Part shown: in pieces, positions 36,619 through 45,912 of the stretch
Position numbering within the stretch: the first letter of the stretch is position 1
Layout: each line of letters begins with the position of its first letter
NCBI GenBank assembly: GCA_016840165.1
Contig: JAEOSU010000070.1
Location: 1 to 64,000, forward strand
Length of the DNA: 64,000 nucleotides
DNA from: Promethearchaeota archaeon
Lineage (GTDB): Archaea; Asgardarchaeota; Lokiarchaeia; Sigyniarchaeales; SOKP01
Reading direction: 5' to 3'
Position numbers and translations under genes: made by a program
The notes under the pieces: generated by a model
Told to the model about the DNA's origin: nothing
Seen by the model: only the letters and a program-made list of their open reading frames with translations
Database searches by the model: none

Positions 36619-37251
36619 TTATTTTTCATGTGCTTTTTCTATCTCATCTTTTAAATTTACGAGCTCAATTTTAATCTTATCTGTTTCATCTTTTAATTTA
36701 CGCCATTCTTGTTCAATTATGTTACAATCTTTTGTCAACTTTTCTTTATCTAAGTCATTGCAAGCGTTCTCCAATTTTTCTCTTGTTAAATCTAATTCTT
36801 CTCGTTTTTGATTTAACATTGATTCTAAAGCCTTTAAACCCTCTTCTTTAATTAAGATTTCTTTTAAAATCAATTCATTTTTGTCCATATCGATTAGTTC
36901 CTCAATTCTAGTGAGATAACGTTTGATGGGAGTCAGATTAATTTCTTTTGAATCTTCATTCTTAAAAAATAAACCAATATTACTGTCTTCCCCTAATTTC
37001 ACTAAAATAATTGTCACTTCTTCCATTTCAACTATGAGTTTTTTATAATCTTCTGGTTTAAACAGACAGATATCATTGATTTTTCGAGCATTATGTAAAA
37101 TTTTTGCTAATGTTTCTCCCAATTTAGGGATATTAGTTTCTTGTTCAAATGTGGACTGAAAAATCATACCATTATTATAAAACATAATGATATGAACCAC
37201 TTCTGGTAATGCGGCTTTAATCCGAACAATATTTTTAAATACTATATTCAA
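36619..37251 (-). CDS. roadblock-like domain with C-terminal coiled coil
   Basis: A 210-residue protein. The first 105 residues have roadblock/LC7-like strand and helix order (VVHIIMFYNNGMIFQS ... VTIILVKLGEDSNIGLFF), and residues about 120-210 are a coiled coil (LDLTREKLENACNDL). The start is a TTG placed immediately after the TGA stop of the upstream transporter gene (TGATTG), so translation is probably coupled. A Met occurs only at residue 23, too late for the domain. Roadblock proteins commonly dimerise and act on small GTPases; the coupling to an ion transporter is unexpected. Confidence 0.68.
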   Translation of the reverse strand: MNIVFKNIVRIKAALPEVVHIIMFYNNGMIFQSTFEQETNIPKLGETLAKILHNARKINDICLFKPEDYKKLIVEMEEVTIILVKLGEDSNIGLFFKNEDSKEINLTPIKRYLTRIEELIDMDKNELILKEILIKEEGLKALESMLNQKREELDLTREKLENACNDLDKEKLTKDCNIIEQEWRKLKDETDKIKIELVNLKDEIEKAHEK

Positions 37252-38703
37252 TCACCCATAGAAAGTAGCTCTAATTCTACTTATTATATAATCGATTATT
37301 TTATTAACTTTTTTGATACCAGATTTTTTAAGGAGAAAGAAGATAATGATTATTAAAAGGATCACTAAGATAATTAATATTCCAATAGAGAAATTGAAAA
37401 TAAGCGTATAATAAATGGAAACTATTATTAGCTGATAGGTTGTAGTAAAGAATCCAATTTTAAAAAATTGCTTAAAACTGATTGGTCTTTTGTTTGCTTC
37501 AGCTATTTGAACAACTAGTATATTATCTCCTAAGGGAGTAAGATTATCACCCCAATTAGCTCCTATTGCTAAGCTGTAGTAAAATTGGTCACCATTAGTT
37601 GGAGGAAATTTACTTGAAATGGTTCCTATGACCGGAATTAAAACTTTGGTTATAGGAATATTATCTATTGTACTACTTAAAAATGCAGAAATCCATAGAA
37701 TGATAAGTACTTGAAAATAGAGATCTCCACCAGAAAGGTTAGCCATCATATCTCCAAGAAGTTGCACCACTCCGAGGAGTTCAAGACCACCTGCAATAAC
37801 GAAGATCCCTAAGAGATATAAAATCAATTCTAAATCTATTTTAGAGATTATCTCTTTTACTTCAATTCTACTAATCAATATTAGGATGAGGGCAATAATT
37901 AATGCTATTATATCAGTTGTTAACAATGATGTTGGAATGATAATAAACATGATAAATAAAATGATCAATGAAAATATTGATTTTAGTAATAAAGTCTTAT
38001 TTGGGACGAAATTCCACACATTAAATTCTCTCAGAACCTTGATTCCTTCTTGAGGAATTTCTAATGCCTTTTTAAACACAAAAATAAAGAGTAATAGTGT
38101 AAAAGCAAATATCACCAATGAAATGGTCCCAACATTCAGAAAGAAATCTATAAATTGAATTTCAGCATAATTACTTATCAATATGTTTGGTATAGAGGAT
38201 ATAGTAAAAAGTGTACCTCCAATATTTACTAAAATCGCTTGAGTGAGAATATATGGAGAAGGGTTTACATTTAAAATGCGAGATACCGTGATTGTAAGAG
38301 GTATTAGAATTATAACTGTTAAAATGTTATTCAACACCGCTGATATTAGAATAGTAATAAAGCAGAAAATAGACATTAGATAAAGAGGTTTTCCTTTTGA
38401 TAGCTTAATCAAATTTAAAGCAAAAAATTGAAAAAGCCCTGCTTCATTTGAAATTTGTACGATAAACATCATAGCGATTATTAGAATAAGCGAATGTAAG
38501 TTTACAAAACCTTCACTTTCAGATCCAAATAAAAGTTCAATGATTACTTTAAAATCCATACCCTCTAAAAATGTTAGCGTTAGGTATACGATTATGGCTC
38601 CTATTAATGCAGCTACTGCTCGATTCAATTTTTCAGTAACAATAAGAAGGATTACTCCAATAAAACATCCTAAAACGATTATGACACTAAGTATCATTAC
38701 CAA
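37252..38703 (-). CDS. ArsB/NhaD-type (ion transporter superfamily) membrane protein
   Basis: A 483-residue protein with about eleven or twelve membrane spans. The pattern, including VLNNILTVIILIPLTITVSRIL and SSTIDNIPITKVLIPVIGT with its mirrored half-membrane loops, is that of the ion transporter superfamily that includes ArsB, NhaD and the P protein. The ion is not determinable. It shares a TGATTG stop-start junction with the downstream roadblock gene and reads in the same direction as MobA upstream, about 95 bases away. A related but distinct transporter lies at 42133. Confidence 0.82.
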   Translation of the reverse strand: MVMILSVIIVLGCFIGVILLIVTEKLNRAVAALIGAIIVYLTLTFLEGMDFKVIIELLFGSESEGFVNLHSLILIIAMMFIVQISNEAGLFQFFALNLIKLSKGKPLYLMSIFCFITILISAVLNNILTVIILIPLTITVSRILNVNPSPYILTQAILVNIGGTLFTISSIPNILISNYAEIQFIDFFLNVGTISLVIFAFTLLLFIFVFKKALEIPQEGIKVLREFNVWNFVPNKTLLLKSIFSLIILFIMFIIIPTSLLTTDIIALIIALILILISRIEVKEIISKIDLELILYLLGIFVIAGGLELLGVVQLLGDMMANLSGGDLYFQVLIILWISAFLSSTIDNIPITKVLIPVIGTISSKFPPTNGDQFYYSLAIGANWGDNLTPLGDNILVVQIAEANKRPISFKQFFKIGFFTTTYQLIIVSIYYTLIFNFSIGILIILVILLIIIIFFLLKKSGIKKVNKIIDYIISRIRATFYG

Positions 38704-38796
38704 TTCATCATTTAATTTTTTCTATGAGACTATCATAAAGTTCTGTAAAATAAAAACCTATTTTTTATTTAAAAATAAAAGAAGGCAAATATTAAT

Positions 38797-39462
38797 TTAA
38801 AACAATTTTGATAATTTCACAAGATCAATGGGTCCTTTAATATTGATTAAACTGACTAAATTTTTATCTATGGGTTGTATTTTCTCTTCTACAGAAACAT
38901 AATTGATGTTCCAACTTTTATCGATTAAATTCATTAATCCATAATTTTCATTCGTCAAAATTTCTTTTGCCTTTTGTAATCCTTTTTTAACAGGATAGAT
39001 AGATAAATATGGTTCTAAAAATCCATTTTTCCAGCGTGGAATAACGCATTCATAGCCCTCCGCTTGGTCAATCATAAGCGTAATAACTTCAGGCCTAATT
39101 AAAGGTATATCACAAGAGAAGAGAAAGGCTTTTTTAAAGTTCGCTCTCGATAACTCTTGAAATCCTGAAAAAATTCCAAGCATAGGTTTATATATATTCG
39201 GATGTTGAAATAAACTGCGGTCATCGACAATAAATGTGACCGCTTTAGGAAATTCGATTTCTTTTCTATATTGAAAGATTTGTTCTTCTGAATGGGCAAC
39301 CAGAAAAATATCTTGATCAAATTTTGCTAATGTCTCTATTTGATGTAAAATTAAAGGTTTCCCTAACAATTCTACTATTGCTTTCTCTGTTCCAAAACGA
39401 GTGCTTTTACCTCCAACTAATATTAAAATAGCTAAATCCTTTGAGTTATTTTCGTCAGCCAT
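38797..39462 (-). CDS. mobA: molybdenum cofactor guanylyltransferase
   Basis: A 221-residue nucleotidyltransferase. The N-terminal nucleotide-binding motif ILVGGKSTRFGTEKA matches LxGGxSxRxGxxK, and FLFSCDIPLIRPEV matches the metal-binding segment of MobA. MobA attaches GMP to molybdopterin. The length fits a standalone enzyme. No molybdenum-cofactor or molybdoenzyme gene is adjacent, so related nucleotide transfer, such as in CofC-like proteins, cannot be excluded. Confidence 0.82.
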   Translation of the reverse strand: MADENNSKDLAILILVGGKSTRFGTEKAIVELLGKPLILHQIETLAKFDQDIFLVAHSEEQIFQYRKEIEFPKAVTFIVDDRSLFQHPNIYKPMLGIFSGFQELSRANFKKAFLFSCDIPLIRPEVITLMIDQAEGYECVIPRWKNGFLEPYLSIYPVKKGLQKAKEILTNENYGLMNLIDKSWNINYVSVEEKIQPIDKNLVSLINIKGPIDLVKLSKLF

Positions 39463-39596
39463 AACATTAAATATAAATAATTCGAATATATTTGTTTTGA
39501 ATAAAGAAGAAGCGTTTGAAAAAATTTTTTCTTAATTTACTCTTAGGATATATGAATCAAAGAGGGAATATTTGATAGACTTATAACATAATATTG

Positions 39597-39782
39597 TTAA
39601 TAATCATCATCTATATCGTCGTCATCGTCAATATCTTCATCCCAATCCTCGTCCTCATCCTCGTAATCATCATCGAAATCACCATCATTATCTTCATCCC
39701 AATCCTCGTCATCATCGATATCTTCATCCCAATCTTCATCGTCTTCATCTTTCTCCATATCAAGATCATATTCTAGCTCCAT
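39597..39782 (-). CDS. tiny, extremely acidic Asp/Glu repeat protein
   Basis: A 61-residue protein starting at ATG 39782 with AGGAGAGA just upstream, in preference to a longer frame that would begin at 39860. After MELEYDLDMEK nearly every residue is Asp or Glu, with a recurring DEDWDED unit (three times) and only one Lys. Such a chain must be disordered and very negatively charged at neutral pH. No domain is recognisable. It could bind metal ions or basic proteins or mimic nucleic acid; these are guesses. The DNA is a GAT/GAC-rich low-complexity tract, so a weak coding signal remains possible, but the ribosome-binding site favours a gene. Confidence 0.6.
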   Translation of the reverse strand: MELEYDLDMEKDEDDEDWDEDIDDDEDWDEDNDGDFDDDYEDEDEDWDEDIDDDDDIDDDY

Positions 39783-40163
39783 ATCTTTCTCTCCTTTTTT
39801 TTTTATTCTTTTAGTATTATTAAAGTTATTATAATCAATTACAATAAAAATCAATATCAATATTTAAATATTTCTATATAAACTAGCGATTTTTAAAGTG
39901 TATTCCCTATTGTAGACTTACAAAAACTTTAAATAGAATTATAGGTATAATATTGTTTAATAAATCTAATAAAATTAAATAGATTTGTTATCAAAAAATA
40001 AAGCCAAAAAAGGAAAATAGAAAAAACTGTTGATGAGAGAGATACTTTACATAATTTTATTAATTTTTAGGCAAAGATTGTCTTATTCTATTGACATTTT
40101 TGTAAATCTGATTTTTTAAAAGTTTATGTATTTAAAATTACAAATTTAAATTAGCAAGAATAG
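39783..40163. other. 381-base intergenic region, divergent promoters
   Basis: A stretch of very AT-rich DNA between the acidic-protein gene (leftward) and the methyltransferase fusion (rightward). It contains no open frame worth reporting and no clear RNA gene. A likely TATA element for the rightward gene, TTTATGTATTTAAAA, occupies 40123-40137, about 27-41 bases before its ATG, and there is no strong ribosome-binding site. Confidence 0.5.
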
Positions 40164-42101
40164 ATGACAGAAAAACTAAATATTAATACATTGGGGAAAA
40201 AAAATCCTATTCGTAATCTGAATAACAAACCCATTTGTTTAGGTCCTATCGCAGATTTAGAGGAATATGTGAAAAAAGATTGGTGGAAAAAGATCTTTAA
40301 TGCATATTACTTAAAGACTGACGGGGATGTGGTTGAGGATCAATTAATTACAGAGCATGAAATTAGAATCTTTTCAGATATACTGAAATTGAAACCAGAA
40401 GAGCATATTTTAGATCTATGCTGCGGTCAAGGGCGACATAGTATTGAATTAGCAAGAAAAAGTTTTGAAAATGTTGAGGGTTTAGATAGATCCCATTATT
40501 TAATTCAGAAAGCGCGTGTTAATGCCAAAAAGAATGGTTTAATTTGCAAATTTCGTGAGGGGGATGCAAGAAAACTTCCTTATATCACTGATAATTTTGA
40601 TACTATCATGATCTTAGGTAATAGTTTTGGTTATTTTGAATCAATTAATGATGATTTTCGTGTATTAAAAGAGTCATTTCGAGTACTTAAACCATGGGGA
40701 AGAATTCTAATCGATATTACTGATGGAACTTATCTACGGAATAATTTCCAACAGCGTTCTTGGGAATGGATAGATAAGAATTTTTTTGTTTGTCGAGAAC
40801 GTTCCTTGTCTATGGATAAGCAACGATTGATCTCACGAGAGGTAATTACCCATGTAAATAAAGGAGTACTTGTCGATCAATTCTATGCTGAAAGATTATA
40901 TTCAATTGAAGAGATTACTGAAATTTTAGAAAAAGCAGGATTTAGCGAGATAACTTTTCACGGTAATTTATCACCCAATTCGCAGAAAGATCAAGATTTA
41001 GGGATGATGGAACAAAGAATTATTGTATCTGCTGTTGTTAAGAAAGAATGGACTCAAAAAGCTAAGAGATTACGAGCAGTTGATAAAAATATAATAGTTC
41101 TACTTGGAGATCCCCATAAACCTGATATTTTAAAGCCTTCTACTATTTTTGATGATGATGACTTTTACACTATTACACAATTAAAAGCAGCCCTTCAAGA
41201 GTTGAAAGGATATAATTTTATTTATATTGACAATCATGACATATTGATACAGGAATTGACCAAATTAAAAGGAAAAGTGGATTATGTATTTAATTTATGC
41301 GATGAGGGTTACTTTAATGACGCTTGTAAAGAACTACATATTCCTGCAATATTAGATATCTTGAAATATCAATATACGGGTTCTGGTCCTCAATGTTTAG
41401 CATTCTGTTATGATAAGTCTTTAGTTCGAGGCGTTGCAAAAGATTTAAACGTTCCCGTTCCTGAAGCGATTGTTTTGAAGCCAACTGATAAAATTATTGA
41501 TCTACCCTTATATTTTCCTGCAATTGTAAAGCCAAATTATGGTGATAGCTCCTATGGTATTACACAAGCCAATGTAGTGTCGAATGGGGAAGAATTACTA
41601 AATGCTGTACGTGATATCAGAGACAGGTTTGGTTATAACAATTCCATTCTAATAGAACAGTATTTAACAGGTAAAGATTTAACCATCGGAATCATTGGCA
41701 ACCCACCGTACGAGTATGTTGTTCTGCCAATACTGGAAGAAGATTATTCCTCATTACCTTCGGGATTACCTAAAATTTGCGGGTATGAGGCAAAATGGCT
41801 TCCTGATTCACCTTATTGGAACCTAAAGTCTATTCAAGCAGAACTTAAGCCAGAAGTTGTAGAAATTATTGAATCATGCTCCTTAAGACTTTTTGAACGA
41901 CTGGAATGCAAGGATTATGCCCGATTTGACTGGAGACTAGATTCTGAGGGAAATCCGAAGCTACTTGAAGTTAATCCCAATCCTGGTTGGTGTTGGGATG
42001 GGCATCTCGCAAAGATGGCAAAATATGCCGGAATGTCATATAAGGATATGCTTCAAAATATTCTTGAGGCAGCCGAGAAAAGATATGGAATAGAGAAATA
42101 G
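40164..42101 (+). CDS. SAM methyltransferase fused to a D-Ala-D-Ala-ligase-like ATP-grasp domain
   Basis: A 645-residue fusion. Residues about 45-290 are a class I methyltransferase: motif I is ILDLCCGQGRHSIELA, then GLDRSH, EGDARKLPY and IMILGNSFGYFE. Residues about 310-640 are an ATP-grasp ligase of the D-Ala-D-Ala family: YVFNLCDEGYFNDA, YTGSGP, FPAIVKPNYGDSSYGI, LIEQYLTGKDL and the metal site DWRLDSEGNPKLLEVNPNPG. No split or frameshift marks the joint. The product should methylate a substrate and form a carboxylate-amine bond on the same or a related molecule; neither substrate is known. Archaea of this kind lack peptidoglycan, so a D-Ala ligase role is unlikely. Confidence 0.87.
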   Translation: MTEKLNINTLGKKNPIRNLNNKPICLGPIADLEEYVKKDWWKKIFNAYYLKTDGDVVEDQLITEHEIRIFSDILKLKPEEHILDLCCGQGRHSIELARKSFENVEGLDRSHYLIQKARVNAKKNGLICKFREGDARKLPYITDNFDTIMILGNSFGYFESINDDFRVLKESFRVLKPWGRILIDITDGTYLRNNFQQRSWEWIDKNFFVCRERSLSMDKQRLISREVITHVNKGVLVDQFYAERLYSIEEITEILEKAGFSEITFHGNLSPNSQKDQDLGMMEQRIIVSAVVKKEWTQKAKRLRAVDKNIIVLLGDPHKPDILKPSTIFDDDDFYTITQLKAALQELKGYNFIYIDNHDILIQELTKLKGKVDYVFNLCDEGYFNDACKELHIPAILDILKYQYTGSGPQCLAFCYDKSLVRGVAKDLNVPVPEAIVLKPTDKIIDLPLYFPAIVKPNYGDSSYGITQANVVSNGEELLNAVRDIRDRFGYNNSILIEQYLTGKDLTIGIIGNPPYEYVVLPILEEDYSSLPSGLPKICGYEAKWLPDSPYWNLKSIQAELKPEVVEIIESCSLRLFERLECKDYARFDWRLDSEGNPKLLEVNPNPGWCWDGHLAKMAKYAGMSYKDMLQNILEAAEKRYGIEK

Positions 42102-42132
42102 TTTAATTTAATCATGTTTTTTATATGGTTAT

Positions 42133-43428
42133 ATGGATCTAATTCTTTTAATATTCATTTTTATTATATTTGGAATCATATTAATTAGTTATTCCTCAAA
42201 AAATATAGATTTCGTTGCGATTTCTCTTTTAGGATGCTTTTTAGCGGGATTTATCACCGGTGTCGTGTACAATCTATCTTTTTGGGATTTTATTAATTTT
42301 ATAGAATTTGATGCAATTATTATTATTTTAAGTATGAGTATTATTACAAAGATTGCACAAGATTCAAATATTTTAGAATATTTGGCTGTTAAGCTCTTTA
42401 AAGTTTCAAAAGGTAATCGAAGAGTATTTCTTTATATGATTTGTTTTATCACCACGATTCTTGCGGCGATTATAAATGATGTGATTGTAGTATTGATTTT
42501 AGGTCCCGTGGTGATACGTTTATGTCGATTTTTAAAGATTAGATCCGGTACATATTTGCTGGGAATGACGATATGCATAAATATAGGTAGTATTATAACA
42601 CCTTTCTCAAGCGGAGAAAATATTATTATTTCTACTGCTTTTTCATTAGATACTGTCTATTTTATAACTAATTATTGGATTTTTTCATTTTTCCTCTTGT
42701 TTATTACTATCTATCTCATAGATAGATTTATTTTAAGAAAAGAACCCGCGATTGAAGAACAACAAAAGCAATTTGTTTTAGAACTAGTAAATACAGATGT
42801 AATGATCTCTAATCGCAAGATGTTCTATATAAATAGCATTGGAATCATAGTTACAATTGTACTTTTTGCTATTTTACCATTATTATACCTTACTGCGGCT
42901 TTCGCGGCTTTTACCTTAGCGTTAATTAACATTAAATTTACCAAAAAGAAAACAATTGACCTATTGAAAGATGTAGAATGGGAAATCATTTTTTTCTTTA
43001 TATCTTTATATGTAGTAATTGGATGTTTATTAGAAGCAGGCTTTGAAGAACTTTTTACAGGTATTCCTTTTGGGACATTAGATCCATTCATAGTAAGCTT
43101 TATTATTCTACTACTTGTAAGCTTAATTTCTGGTTTTGTTGCCAACACTCCAACAGCTTTGATTTTTATTCCTATTGTCTCATTATTAATTAATGAGGGA
43201 TTTCCCTCTGTTCCTTTATTTTTCGCATTTATAATAAGTATTAATCTCGGAGGCAATCTAATACCACAAGGAGCTGCTTGTGACATGATGACCTTAAAAA
43301 TCGCACAAAATAATGCTGTAGAAAATCTCAATTTCAAGCGCCTTTTAAAAGTAGGAGCCACATTTGCAATTATCCATGTTGGACTATCAATAGGTTATTT
43401 ATTTCTCTTAACATTATTCACAGGATAA
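42133..43428 (+). CDS. ArsB/CitM-type transporter (ion transporter superfamily)
   Basis: A 431-residue protein with about eleven hydrophobic spans. The loop segments AAIINDVIVVLILGPVVIRL and VANTPTALIFIPIVS ... GGNLIPQGAACDMMTLK are typical of the ArsB/DASS superfamily, with the paired helical hairpins. It follows the methyltransferase fusion by about 30 bases on the same strand and converges with the cysteine desulfurase with 10 bases between stops. The ion or acid carried cannot be told. Confidence 0.82.
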   Translation: MDLILLIFIFIIFGIILISYSSKNIDFVAISLLGCFLAGFITGVVYNLSFWDFINFIEFDAIIIILSMSIITKIAQDSNILEYLAVKLFKVSKGNRRVFLYMICFITTILAAIINDVIVVLILGPVVIRLCRFLKIRSGTYLLGMTICINIGSIITPFSSGENIIISTAFSLDTVYFITNYWIFSFFLLFITIYLIDRFILRKEPAIEEQQKQFVLELVNTDVMISNRKMFYINSIGIIVTIVLFAILPLLYLTAAFAAFTLALINIKFTKKKTIDLLKDVEWEIIFFFISLYVVIGCLLEAGFEELFTGIPFGTLDPFIVSFIILLLVSLISGFVANTPTALIFIPIVSLLINEGFPSVPLFFAFIISINLGGNLIPQGAACDMMTLKIAQNNAVENLNFKRLLKVGATFAIIHVGLSIGYLFLLTLFTG

Positions 43429-43438
43429 TGAAAGAGAT

Positions 43439-44635
43439 CTAACTTTTCTCTTCTTTAAGAGGAGAGAGTTTCCTTAATCGTTGGACAATGGGAGGAAGTT
43501 TTTCAAGAAAATAGTTAATCTCCTCTTCGGTAGTAAACCTACCCAAGGTAATTCTTAGCGAACCATGTGCATCTTGGGGTTTTAGTCCAATAGCGAGTAA
43601 TACGTGTGATGGTTCTAATGATTTCGAAGAACATGCAGAACCTGTAGATACTCCAATCCCTTCAAAGTCTAAATCTAATACCATTGATTCTCCTTCAATA
43701 TATTGAATCGAAACGTTCACATTATTTGGAAGGCGCTTTGTAGGATGTCCATTTAGGAAACAATGATCAATATTTTCAGTAAGGTTATGTATAATTTTAT
43801 CCCTTAGAGCAGTTAATCGCTTAATTTCTTCAGGCATTTCTTTTTTTGCTAAATCTAAAGCTTTCACAAAAGCAGATATTCCTGGTACATTAACAGTGCT
43901 CGGACGTAAGTCTCCCTCATGACCTCCACCATACATTAATGGTTGGATATATTTTCCTCTTCCTTCTCGAATGCCTTTATTTCGGATATACAACATACCC
44001 ACTCCTTTTGGACCATAAATTTTATGGGCGGAAGCAGATAATAAGTCAATATTTAACTTATTTACATCAATTGGTATTTTTCCTAATGCTTGAACAGCAT
44101 CGGTATGAAAAATAATATTATGCTCTTTAGCAATTGTTCCAATCTCTTTAATTGGCTCTATAGTTCCAATTTCATTATTAGCAAACATAATACTTATAAG
44201 AATCGTCTTATCAGTGATGGTATCTTCTAATTGCTTCGTATCGATTAATCCATATTTATCGACCGGCAAAAAAGTAATTTCGAAACCATTTTTCTCCAAA
44301 TATTCGCAAGGCTTCTCGATCGCATGATGCTCAATAGAGCTGGTGATAATATGATTACCATGCCTTCTATTCTTTAATGCCACTCCCATTATAGCTAAAT
44401 TATCTGATTCAGTACCTGAAGACGTGAAAAAAATATCATTCCGCTCTGCATTTATTAAAGAAGCAACAAGTTCACGTGATTCAACTAAACTTTTTGCAGC
44501 TTTTTGACCCATCGAGTGCAAACTCGAGGAATTGCCATAATATTCATTTATACTATTTTTGTAGACCTCTATAACCTGGGGATCCATAGGTGTAGTTGCC
44601 GCATAATCTAAATACACATATTTGGACTCATTCAC
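43439..44635 (-). CDS. iscS: cysteine desulfurase (NifS/IscS)
   Basis: A 398-residue PLP enzyme of standard length. The PLP lysine is K205 in SASAHKIYGPKG, the catalytic Cys is C335 in STGSACSSKSLEPSH, and the N-terminal DYAATTPMD and HHAIEKP motifs are intact. It supplies sulfur from cysteine for Fe-S clusters and thiolation, in all likelihood to the IscU scaffold encoded at 33100. The mobile loop sequence after C335 (SSKSLEPSHV) is of the group I (NifS/IscS) kind. It is not in an operon with iscU. Confidence 0.93.
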   Translation of the reverse strand: MNESKYVYLDYAATTPMDPQVIEVYKNSINEYYGNSSSLHSMGQKAAKSLVESRELVASLINAERNDIFFTSSGTESDNLAIMGVALKNRRHGNHIITSSIEHHAIEKPCEYLEKNGFEITFLPVDKYGLIDTKQLEDTITDKTILISIMFANNEIGTIEPIKEIGTIAKEHNIIFHTDAVQALGKIPIDVNKLNIDLLSASAHKIYGPKGVGMLYIRNKGIREGRGKYIQPLMYGGGHEGDLRPSTVNVPGISAFVKALDLAKKEMPEEIKRLTALRDKIIHNLTENIDHCFLNGHPTKRLPNNVNVSIQYIEGESMVLDLDFEGIGVSTGSACSSKSLEPSHVLLAIGLKPQDAHGSLRITLGRFTTEEEINYFLEKLPPIVQRLRKLSPLKEEKS

Positions 44636-44749
44636 GATTCATCACTATAAGTATTAATTAATATTAAATTCACTTATATTCTTAAAATTAATATTAGATT
44701 TTATATTGTTAATATAATTCTTATAAAAATATTTTAAAAGGGAAAACAT

Positions 44750-45304
44750 ATGTTTAAGCTCTTATGGGGAATTACAGGAACTGGATATGTATTAGATGAA
44801 TCTATTGCCCTCATGGAAGATTTACAGAGCAATCATGAGATAAATATCACGGTAATACTTTCAAAGGAAGGAGCCGCAGTGGTTAAATGGTATAAAAAAT
44901 GGTTAAAATTGACTGAAACAGTCAAGAAAGTATCCATCGAGAAAACACCTAATATTCCGTTTTATGCGGGACCGGCGCAGATTGGAAAGTTCGATTTTTT
45001 TCTCGTATGTCCAGTATCCGCGAATAGTGTTGCCAAGATAGTATATGGACTTGCTGATACGTTAATTACTAATTGTGTTGCCCAGGCGATTAAGGGAGGC
45101 CAAAAAGTATACATTTTTCCCTCAGACCAAGATACTGAACCAATTGTGACTACTAGACCTGATGGAAGCCCATTAGTATTAAAGATTCGAGATATCGAGT
45201 TAGAAAACATCAAACGATTAAATCAATTGGAAGGTATCCATGTAATTTCCAACTTTTCTGAGATTAAAGAGCTTATTTTAGATGCACTCAAAGTAAAAGA
45301 ATAA
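44750..45304 (+). CDS. FMN-binding archaeoflavoprotein (AfpA/DmrB-like)
   Basis: A 184-residue protein of the flavoprotein superfamily. It begins with LLWGITGTGYVLDES, the phosphate-binding loop typical of archaeoflavoprotein AfpA and dihydromethanopterin reductase DmrB, with further family stretches FFLVCPVSANSVAKIVYG and TTRPDGSPLVLKIRDIE. It probably transfers electrons between ferredoxin and a pterin or redox partner. A ferredoxin gene converges on it at 45337, fitting such a pairing. The reaction partner is inference. Confidence 0.8.
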   Translation: MFKLLWGITGTGYVLDESIALMEDLQSNHEINITVILSKEGAAVVKWYKKWLKLTETVKKVSIEKTPNIPFYAGPAQIGKFDFFLVCPVSANSVAKIVYGLADTLITNCVAQAIKGGQKVYIFPSDQDTEPIVTTRPDGSPLVLKIRDIELENIKRLNQLEGIHVISNFSEIKELILDALKVKE

Positions 45305-45306
45305 TC

Positions 45307-45334
45307 ACAGCATTGCTCAACATTAAAATGCTGT
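45307..45334. terminator. inverted repeat between convergent genes
   Basis: ACAGCATT and AATGCTGT are perfect 8-base arms separated by 12 bases, filling the 32-base gap between the convergent stops of the flavoprotein and ferredoxin genes. A hairpin here could act as a bidirectional transcript end. No strong T-tract follows, so this is a candidate only. Confidence 0.4.
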
Positions 45335-45336
45335 AC

Positions 45337-45867
45337 TCATGATTTATACATTACTGGTTTAATAGCACCCTCAGGGCATAATAACTCGCATTTCAAACAT
45401 CCTTGACATTTTGCTATTTCTTTAAACTTGTATCGAATTCCAGTAATTTCTTTATCTCCCTTATGAATTTTTCCTAAATAAAACAAGTTTTTCGGACAGA
45501 ATTTACCACTATCTTCTAAACAAATACCGCACATATTGCATAATTCATGGTCAACTTTAATAGAAACAACCTGTTCTGGAACTGTCACGGAGGTGACTTC
45601 AATTGCATTGCGAGGACAGACAAGAACACAATTCAAACATGCCTTGCATTTCGAATAATCTACTTTTCTAATACTATTTTCGAAATAGATGGCTTCTGCC
45701 TTACAAGCTTTAACACAACGTTCGCAATGTAGACATAACTCTTGATTTATCTGAACGGGAACAAACTTTTCCTTAAAAGTAATAACCTCCCATTTACTAA
45801 TCTGATTTAGAAAATAATTGATTAAAAATAAACTTAGATCTAATGTAATATAAATTAATAATATCAT
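45337..45867 (-). CDS. ferredoxin with four cysteine clusters
   Basis: A 176-residue polyferredoxin. After a hydrophobic leader of about 35 residues come CLHCERCVKAC, CKACLNCVLVCP, CNMCGICLEDSGKFCP (with seven residues before the last Cys) and CQGCLKCELLCP. This could hold four [4Fe-4S] clusters, the third with atypical spacing. The hydrophobic N-terminus could be a membrane anchor or an over-extended start; no later Met exists before the first cluster. It converges with the flavoprotein and is downstream of the PAC2 gene by about 45 bases on the same strand. Confidence 0.82.
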   Translation of the reverse strand: MILLIYITLDLSLFLINYFLNQISKWEVITFKEKFVPVQINQELCLHCERCVKACKAEAIYFENSIRKVDYSKCKACLNCVLVCPRNAIEVTSVTVPEQVVSIKVDHELCNMCGICLEDSGKFCPKNLFYLGKIHKGDKEITGIRYKFKEIAKCQGCLKCELLCPEGAIKPVMYKS

Positions 45868-45912
45868 TTGATAAAAAATAGGAAAAAAAAAAATTTGGGA
45901 TACTTACACAGA

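Noticed and set aside
39594-39776. Rightward hydrophobic open frame of about 60 codons rich in Ile and Val
   Set aside because: It is the complement of GAT/GAC-rich acidic repeat codons; it has no ribosome-binding site, and the leftward frame has a good one.
42825-43361. Leftward open frame of 178 codons opposite the transporter at 42133
   Set aside because: The rightward frame encodes a clear transporter with family motifs; the leftward translation is Lys/Ile-rich and motif-free.
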